Assembly: GCF_035594125.1 (NCBI RefSeq)
Contig: NC_087157.1
Coordinates: forward strand, 7,725,001 to 7,789,000
Source of the DNA: Scylla paramamosain
Lineage: Eukaryota; Arthropoda; Malacostraca; Decapoda; Portunidae
DNA: 64,000 nucleotides
Direction: 5' to 3'
In this document: positions 53,454-64,000 of the stretch, in pieces
How positions within the stretch are numbered: position 1 is the stretch's first letter
Layout: each line of letters begins with the position of its first letter
Translations under genes and position numbers: made by a program
Notes under the pieces: generated by a model
What the model saw: only the letters and a program-made list of their open reading frames with translations
Told to the model about the DNA's origin: nothing
Database searches by the model: none

Positions 53454-53461
53454 TGACGTCA
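53454..53461. promoter_or_regulatory. TGACGTCA octamer about 0.9 kb upstream of ANP32
   Basis: An exact CRE palindrome followed within 40 bp by ATTGG (inverted CCAAT) at 53491-53495, in a locally GC-rich stretch. Its last base is the A of an ATG opening a 31-codon frame (MDREGGAAFLIGAFEGG and onward) that is not recognised. Confidence 0.3.
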
Positions 53462-54239
53462 TGGACCGGGAAGGAGGCGCGGCCTTCCTGATTGGTGCCT
53501 TTGAAGGTGGCGCTTCTCGCTCACAGATCGATGCTGTTTTGGTAAAACATCCCTAAATGCAGGGAAATTTCTCTTGGGCATTAATCTTCGATTTATAATA
53601 TTTGCATTCATATTGAGATATAAGGCCTTCTTTGATAACTTTTTAGATATTGTGACAAAAAATAATAATTTTCCATACTTTCTCAGTGTACTTTTTATGA
53701 ATCAAAATTCCTGTCGTAAATAGTTGAATCATTTCAAAATATATATAAGTATTTAAATCAAAATATTAAGACCACAGGAAATCCAGCAACAATAATGAAT
53801 TTGATCTAATATAGAACATCAAGCAATGAAACAATATTACTATTTGTGACGAAGTCATCTTTATCTGATAAAGGGAAGACAATCGGAGGTTGCTAGGGAA
53901 ATATGGATAAACCACAGTTGCGGACATAATATTACTGTATTCATTGAAATCCAACTCTCATTCAAAATAAACACTAATTATGTGTTTATTTTCCTTTTCC
54001 TATAGTAATCAGGAAATTCAAAGATAGTTGATATCATGAAGATCTATGGCCTAGGGAATGGTGCGGAGTAAGGTGGGGGGTAAGGATATGCTGGGAGAAA
54101 TGGTGGCCAGCAATTATATTTAACTCTGCACATTATCTGTATATCATAAATATGTAACATTATCATGCGTGATTAAGGTGTCTATATGGTATAGTGTGGA
54201 ATAGTAAGCCTTTGTGTGGTATGGCGGGGTGCCTGGCGG

Positions 54240-54366
54240 GGAAGGGCGGGGGGGGGGGGGGGAAGGCAGCGGCCGGCGGGGGCGGGGAGGCGCGGGGCGA
54301 CAGACGCGCGAACACTTGTGGGCCTGAGCCAGGGAATGTCCCACGCCGCCCTGCTGCATCGCGGTC
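54240..54366 (+). promoter_or_regulatory. GC-rich presumed promoter/5' UTR of ANP32
   Basis: CpG-rich sequence with GGGCGGGG-type GC boxes (about 54244 and 54283) and a run of about 14 G at 54250 lies immediately before the ANP32 ATG. It stands out sharply from AT-rich surroundings, as expected for a housekeeping promoter. No TATA box is seen close by. Confidence 0.45.
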
Positions 54367-58239
<3,873 letters not shown>

Positions 58240-58432
58240 GTGAGTCCTTGTTGTTCTAGGGAAATAGAGAATTAGAGAATCATATTTCCATATTTTGAGA
58301 ACTGTTGCATGATATTGTGTATGAATTTCTATAAAGGCTTATTCTTGAAATGTAAGCTGATTGTGTTTAGGATTTTTTTTTTTTTTTTTTTCATTTAGTA
58401 TGTTAGGAAGCAACATTGATTTTTATTTTTCA

Positions 58433-58664
<232 letters not shown>

Positions 58665-58817
58665 GTTTTGAAAATCTTAGGACTGAGTATTTCTGGGGGA
58701 GGTATATATTTAAGTGGCATGTAGCAGTATAATTCAATTGTATATGCTTATTTATCCTTCACACATGAAGACAAAAGTTCTTTTATGTCCACCTGTTGTC
58801 CCTGTTTGTAAATATAA

Positions 58818-58930
58818 CTAACCCTTTAAACTTAAAGCTCCAAAATGACTTGGCATTAACAACTTGATTATCAGGTTTATTCTAATTATTTACAACTTTG
58901 AGAACCAATGTCTACCTATCATTTTTAACT
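58818..58930 (-). mobile_element. Decayed CR1/Jockey-like LINE trace
   Basis: CTTGGCATTAACAACTTGATTA and GAGAACCAATGTCTACCTATC match the corresponding parts of the LINE fragment at 44157-44622 (CTTAGCACTAACAACTTGATTA, GAGAACCAATTCCTCCCTATC). The reading frame is lost. Confidence 0.6.
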
Positions 58931-59072
58931 TTGTCAAGTTAATTGTGAAGTGATTAGGGTAGGATCAATAGATGACATGGTAGGTTATATTGAGAATGGA
59001 GGAGATGATGGCATTTTATTATTTTGACATAGTGTTATATAACTATGGTGAGATAGATTTTTTTTTATATGT

Positions 59073-59541
59073 ATGTAGGAAGGACACTGGCCAAGGGCAA
59101 CAAAAATCCAATAAAAAAAAATGCCCACTGAAATGCCAGTCCCATAAAAGGGTCAAAGCAGTAGTCAAAAATTGATGAATAAGTGTCTTGAAACCTCCCT
59201 CTTGAAGGAATTCAAGTCATAGGAAGGTGGAAATACAGAAGCAGGCAGGGAGTTCCAGAGTTTACCAGAAAAAGGGATGAATGATTGAGAATATTGGTTA
59301 ACTCTTGCATTAGAGAGCTGGACAGGATAGGGGTGAGAGAAAGAAGAAAGTCTTGTGCAGTGAGGCCGTGGGAGGAGGGAAGGTATGCAGTTAGCAAGAT
59401 CAGAAGAACAGTTAGCATGAAAGTAGCGGTAGAAGACAGCTAGATATGCAACATTGTGGCGGTGAGACAGAGGCTGAAGACAGTCAGTTAGAGGAGAGGA
59501 GATGATGAGACAAAAAGCTTTTGATTCCACCCTGTCTAAAA
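59073..59541 (-). mobile_element. LINE copy 1: 5'-truncated 3' end
   Basis: Carries the family 3' UTR (starting TGTAGGAAGGACACTGG on the plus strand) and the last ~120 codons of the polymerase (VESKAFCLIISSPLTDCLQ to KREVSRHLFINF). It is about 99% identical to the matching part of copy 2 and is cut off abruptly at CCCTGTCTA. Confidence 0.9.
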
Positions 59542-59544
59542 CAG

Positions 59545-61787
59545 TATTTTTTTAATTTTTAATTTTTTTATTTATTTATTTATTTTATGTAGGAAGGACA
59601 CTGGCCAAGGGCAACAAAAATCTAATAAAAAAATGCCCACTGAAATGCCAGTCCCATAAAAGGGTCAAAGCAGTGGTCAAAAATTGATGAATAAGTGTCT
59701 TGAAACCTCCCTCTTGAAGGAATTCAAGTCATAGGAAGGTGGAAATACAGAAGCAGGCAGGGAGTTCCAGAGTTTACCAGAAAAAGGGATGAATGATTGA
59801 GAACATTGGTTAACTCTTGCATTAGAGAGCTGGACAGGATAGGGGTGAGAGAAAGAAGAAAGTCTTGTGCAGCGAGGCCGTGGGAGGAGGGAAGGTATGC
59901 AGTTAGCAAGATCAGAAGAACAGTTAGCATGAAAGTAGCGGTAGAAGACAGCTAGATATGCAACATTGTGGCGGTGAGACAGAGGCTGAAGACAGTCAGT
60001 TAGAGGAGAGGAGATGATGAGACAAAAAGCTTTTGATTCCACCCTGTCTAGATGAGCAGTATGAGTGGAACCCCCCCATACATGTGAAGCATACTCCATA
60101 CATGGACGGATAAGGCCCTTGTACAGAGTTAGCAGCTGGGGGGGTGAGAAAAACTGGCGGAGACGTCTCAGAACGCCTAACTTCATAGAAGCTGTTTTAG
60201 CTAGAGATGAGATGTGAAGTTTCCAGTTCAGATTATAAGTAAAGGACAGACCAAGGATGTTCATTGTAGAAGAGGGGGACAGTTGAGTGTCATTGAAGAA
60301 GAGGGGATAGTTGTCTGGAAGGTTGTGTCGAGTTGATAGATGGAGGAATTGAGTTTTTTAGGCATTGAACAATATCAAGTTTGCTCTGCCCCAATCAGAA
60401 ATTTTAGAAAGATCAGAAGTTAAGCGTTCTGTGGCTTCCCTGCGTGAAATGTTTACCTCCTGAAGGGTTGGACGTCTATGAAAAGATGTGGAAAAGTGCA
60501 GGGTGGTATCATCAGCGTAGGAGTGGATAGGACAAGAAGTTTGGTTTAGAAGATCATTAATGAATAATAAGAAGAGAGTGGGTGACAGGACAGAACCCTG
60601 AGGAACACCACTGTTAATAGATTTAGGAGAACAGTGACCGTCTACCATAGCAGCAATAGAACGGTCAAAAAGGAAACTTGAGATGAAGTTACAGAGAGAA
60701 GGATAGAAACCGTAGGAGGGTAGTTTGGAAATCAAAGCTTTGTGCCAGACTCTATCAAAAGCTTTTGATATGTCCAAGGCAACAGCAAAAGTTTCACTAA
60801 AATCCCTAAAAGAGGATGACCAAGACTCAGTAAGGAAAGCCAGAAGATCACCAGTAGAGCGGCCTTGATGGAACCCATACTGGCGATCAGTTAGAAGGTT
60901 GTGAATTGATAGATGTTTAAGAATCTTCCTGTTGAGGATAGATTCAAAAACTTTAGATAGGCAGGAAATTAAAGCAATAGGACGATAGTTTGAGGGATTA
61001 GAACGGTCACCTTTTTTAGGAACAGGTTGAATGTAGGCAAACTTCCAGCAAGAAGAAAAGGTAGTTGTTGACAGACAGAGCTGAAAGAGTTTGACTAGGC
61101 AAGGTGCAAGCACGGAGGCACAGTTTCTGAGAACAATAGCAGGGACCCCATCAGGTCCATAAGCCTTCCGAGGGTTTAGGCCAGCGAGGGCATGGAAAAC
61201 ATCATTGCGAAGAATTTTAATACGTGGCATGAAGTAGTCAGAGGGTGGAGGAGAGGGAGGAACAAGCCCAGAATCGTCCAAGGTAGAGTTTTTAGCAAAG
61301 GTTTGAGTGAAGAGTTCAGCTTTAGTAATAGATGTGATAGCAGTGGTGCCATCTGGTTGAAATAGAGTAGGGAAAGAAGAAGAAGCAAAGTTATTGGAGA
61401 TATTTTTGACTAGATGCCAGAAATCACGAGGGGAGTTAGATCTTGAAAGGTTTTGACATATTCTATTAATGAAGGAGTTTTTGGCTAGTTGGAGAACAGA
61501 CTTGGCATGGTTCCGGGCAGAAATATAAAGTGCATGAGATTCTGGTGATGGAAGGCTTAAGTACCTTTTGTGGGCCACCTCTCTATCACGTATAGCATGA
61601 GAACAAGCTGTGTTAAACCAAGGTTTAGAAGGTTTAGGACGAGAAAAAGAGTGAGGAATGTATGCCTCCATGCCAGACACTATCACCTCTGTTATGCGCT
61701 CAGCACACAAAGACGGGTCTCTGACATGGAAGCAGTAGTCATTCCAAGGAAAATCAGCAAAATACCTCCTCAGGTCCTCAGTATGAG
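59545..61787 (-). mobile_element. LINE copy 2: linker, reverse transcriptase and 3' end, with one nonsense mutation
   Basis: Reads from EDLRRYFADFPWNDYCFHV through the RT domain: NYRPIALISCLSKVFE, QYGFHQGRSTGDLLAF, motif A ALDISKAFDRVW, GVPQGSVLSPTLFLLFINDL, and motif C YADD. It runs on to the same C-terminus and 3' UTR as copy 1, ending in an A-rich TAAA-repeat tail on the minus strand. At 60358-60360 a Ser codon of the family (NASKTQF in copy 3) is TAA, so the frame is interrupted once. The endonuclease domain is absent. A Jockey/CR1-superfamily LINE is the likely class. Confidence 0.9.
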
Positions 61788-62533
61788 TGGAACCCCCCCA
61801 TACATGTGAAGCATACTCCATACATGGACGGATAAGGCCCTTGTACAGAGTTAGCAGCTGGGGGGGTGAGAAAAACTGGCGGAGACGTCTCAGAACGCCT
61901 AACTTCATAGAAGCTGTTTTAGTTAGAGATGAGATGTGAAGTTTCCAGTTCAGATTATAAGTAAAGGACAGGCCGAGGATATTCAGTGTAGAAGAGGGGG
62001 ACAGTTGAGTGTCATTGAAGAAGAGGGGATAGTTGTCTGGAAGGTTGTGTCGAGTTGATAGATGAAGGAATTGAGTTTTTGAGGCATTGAACAATATCAA
62101 GTTTGCTCTTCCCCAATCAGAAATTTTAGAAAGATCAGAAGTCAAGCTTTCTGTGGCTTCCCTGCATGAAATGTTTACCTCCTGAAGTGTTGGATGGCTA
62201 TGAAAAGATGTGGAAAAGTGCAGGGTGGTATCATCAGCGTAGGAGTAGATAGGACAAGAAGTTTGGTTTAGAAGATCATTAATGAATAATAAGAAGAGAG
62301 TGGGTGACAGGACAGAACCCTGAGGAACACCACTGTTAATAGATTTAGGAGAAGAACAGTGACCGTCTACCACAGCAGCAATAGAATGGTCAGAAAGGAA
62401 ACTTGAGAAGTTAGAGAGAGAAGGAGAGAAGCCGTAGGAGGGTAGTTTGGAAATCAAAGCTTTGTGCCAGGCTTTATCAAAAGCTTTTGATATGTCCAAG
62501 GCAACTGCAAGTTTCACCAAAATCTCTAAAAGA
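61788..62533 (-). mobile_element. LINE copy 3: partial RT fused in frame to copy 2
   Basis: Reads VALDISKAFDKAWHK through YADDTTLHFS to YASHVWGGSTHT and then runs without a stop into the EDLRRYFADF linker of copy 2. This repeats the second half of the RT ahead of a whole RT. Both breakpoints share the string CAGTATGAGTGG, so joining at microhomology is likely. Confidence 0.88.
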
Positions 62534-62559
62534 TGGAGAAATGAGAGTTAAGTTGTGAA

Positions 62560-63240
62560 AGGTGTGAGTGTTATGGGATTACTAATAAAGATTATGAGAG
62601 GATGAATATGTTCATGGCCTTAAAGAGAGGCTTAAGGAATATTCTCCTTATTAGCATTGATGTATGGATCACAGACTTGGGAATGGAATAGGGCATAGGA
62701 GTCAAGAGTGTGCTTCAGAAATTAATTATTTGGGAGAGCATGTGGAACGACAAGATGGGAGAGTGAGATGTAAAAATCTGCATTAATGGTGCCGTATGAA
62801 TATCTGTGCAAGTTAAAAGTTGAAGGTCACTAATGGATGACATAAATGGGAAGATACAAATACTTAAACTACTTATCACATGGAAGATGCCTGCTTTCAC
62901 CCATGAAGGACCTGAGTCAGCTTAGGTTATTGTTGCATCAGCAGGAAGACCTATTGGCTGATATAATCCCTCCACGTCTTGCTCTCAGGGGCAGTAATGT
63001 CTGACCATTGAAGTGAGCCTGAGTGGGGCTTGAATGCACAACCACAGAGTAGTAGCTGCATGCACTTCCACTATGGAGTGAATTTTGGAGTGATGGAATA
63101 GGTAAAGAGATATACACTGAGATGGTATTGCTATCTTGTGATGAGGAGGAGAAAAGATTTTGCAAAGCAAATGTTTTGCGAATGAAATTAAAGGTCATAA
63201 TAGGACAGGAAGGTCACTTGAAATGTGGGAGGATTAAGTT
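62560..63240 (+). mobile_element. Decayed LINE of another family, RT C-terminal traces
   Basis: The plus strand contains ALMYGSQTWEWNRA followed by a stop and ESRVC (about 62653-62715), matching the LLYGSETW motif of many animal LINE polymerases. A second block LRWYCYLV-RRRKDFAKQMF lies at about 63117-63180. Stops and frameshifts are frequent. A SINE-like segment interrupts it. Confidence 0.6.
62940..63092 (-). repeat. tRNA-related SINE-like segment inside the decayed LINE
   Basis: The minus strand reads ATAGTGGAAGTGCATGCAGC (A-box-like) and then TGTGCATTCAAGCCCCACT (B-box-like) with tRNA-like spacing. It separates the two LINE blocks, consistent with a later insertion. Confidence 0.42.
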
Positions 63241-63807
63241 GAAAAATCCATGCATGAAATAAGTGCTAGAAGAAGCAAAGAAATTGGAGTTAGAAGAGGC
63301 AGATTACTTGAACAAACAGGAAAAAAGTAGTAGGAAAGCTACAGATGGAGGCAATTATGCCATTGCCACCCCTGTGTTGGATGGAGCCATGGACTATACT
63401 GCATTCTTATTACAGTATTTTATTTTTCCTTATTTCTACTGTATATATGTCATTTTCCTGTTTATTATTTTCATATATTTTTTTATTCAGTGTTATTGTC
63501 AATAATATAAACCAAAATCATCACTGAAGCATCATTCATGCATACAGGAGTAGCATTTTGGTAGACATTGGTTTAACAGTACTGAGTGCTGGTCTCTTAC
63601 ACCTATATTCACTTGCAGAATTCTTAGATTTAGAGGCAATATCAATATTCTAAGTGATGTTTTATACTGTGAATACAGATCTAGAGGGAAAATTCTAAAA
63701 TCATTAAATATATTGTAAGGGAAGATGGCATTTTATGAAAGGAAATTAAGAAAATTAGAAGTATGAGACATTTACAGTAATTTTGATGAAGAAGGTTAGG
63801 TAGAATA

Positions 63808-63918
<111 letters not shown>

Positions 63919-64000
63919 CATATTTAATCTTTGTTGTGAACATTATACCATATATAAGACTGTAGAGAACATTACTTTTGATTCAGGTGTGTTCCTTTAT

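Noticed and set aside
60358..62520. 720-codon open frame as a host gene
   Set aside because: It is a fusion of two partial LINE reverse transcriptases, shown by duplicated motifs and near-identical repeated DNA.

Overview
The window is nuclear DNA from an animal. Genes are interrupted by GT-AG introns, non-LTR retrotransposons and small DNA-transposon remnants are scattered between them, and very long simple-sequence repeats ((CT)n, (TG)n, (AT)n, (AAT)n, (AGT)n) are packed unusually densely. Together with the LINE families this suggests an arthropod, most likely a decapod crustacean. That placement is an inference from sequence character, not a database match.

Four protein-coding genes can be read with confidence. 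(1) MIOS (missing oocyte, GATOR2 subunit) lies on the minus strand at 6045-18497. All 17 coding exons join in phase to give 878 codons, and one intron is of the GC-AG type. (2) SNF8 (VPS22/EAP30, ESCRT-II subunit) lies on the plus strand at 22323-49709, with 5 coding exons and 245 codons. (3) A two-Ig-domain single-pass membrane protein lies on the minus strand at 26334-29294, nested inside the 22.6 kb intron 2 of SNF8. Its signal-peptide exon was not found. Its cytoplasmic tail carries 14 tyrosines set in SH2-, PTB- and PDZ-type motifs. (4) The 5' part of an ANP32-family gene (leucine-rich nuclear phosphoprotein) lies on the plus strand, exons 1-4 at 54367-58239; the acidic-tail exons are not in the window.

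Layout: 1-6044 is intergenic and rich in microsatellites, with a decayed coding-like duplication and a LINE tail. 6045-18497 is MIOS, whose intron 1 holds a 438 bp Tigger/pogo-type remnant. 18498-22322 separates the divergent MIOS and SNF8 genes and holds a LINE fragment, a minisatellite and a foldback element. 23628-46197 is SNF8 intron 2, with the nested Ig gene at its left end and an extreme microsatellite field over about 37-46 kb. 49710-54366 is intergenic and ends in a GC-rich ANP32 promoter region. 58240-64000 is ANP32 intron 4, which contains rearranged LINE copies and other LINE and SINE debris.

MIOS (amino-acid signalling to mTORC1 at the lysosome) and SNF8 (cargo sorting into multivesicular bodies) both act in the endolysosomal system and are arranged head to head. 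Whether they are co-regulated is unknown. Exon boundaries for the three internally complete coding stretches were set by homology plus splice dinucleotides and checked by reading-frame phase. No RNA genes, CRISPR arrays or prokaryotic features were seen.
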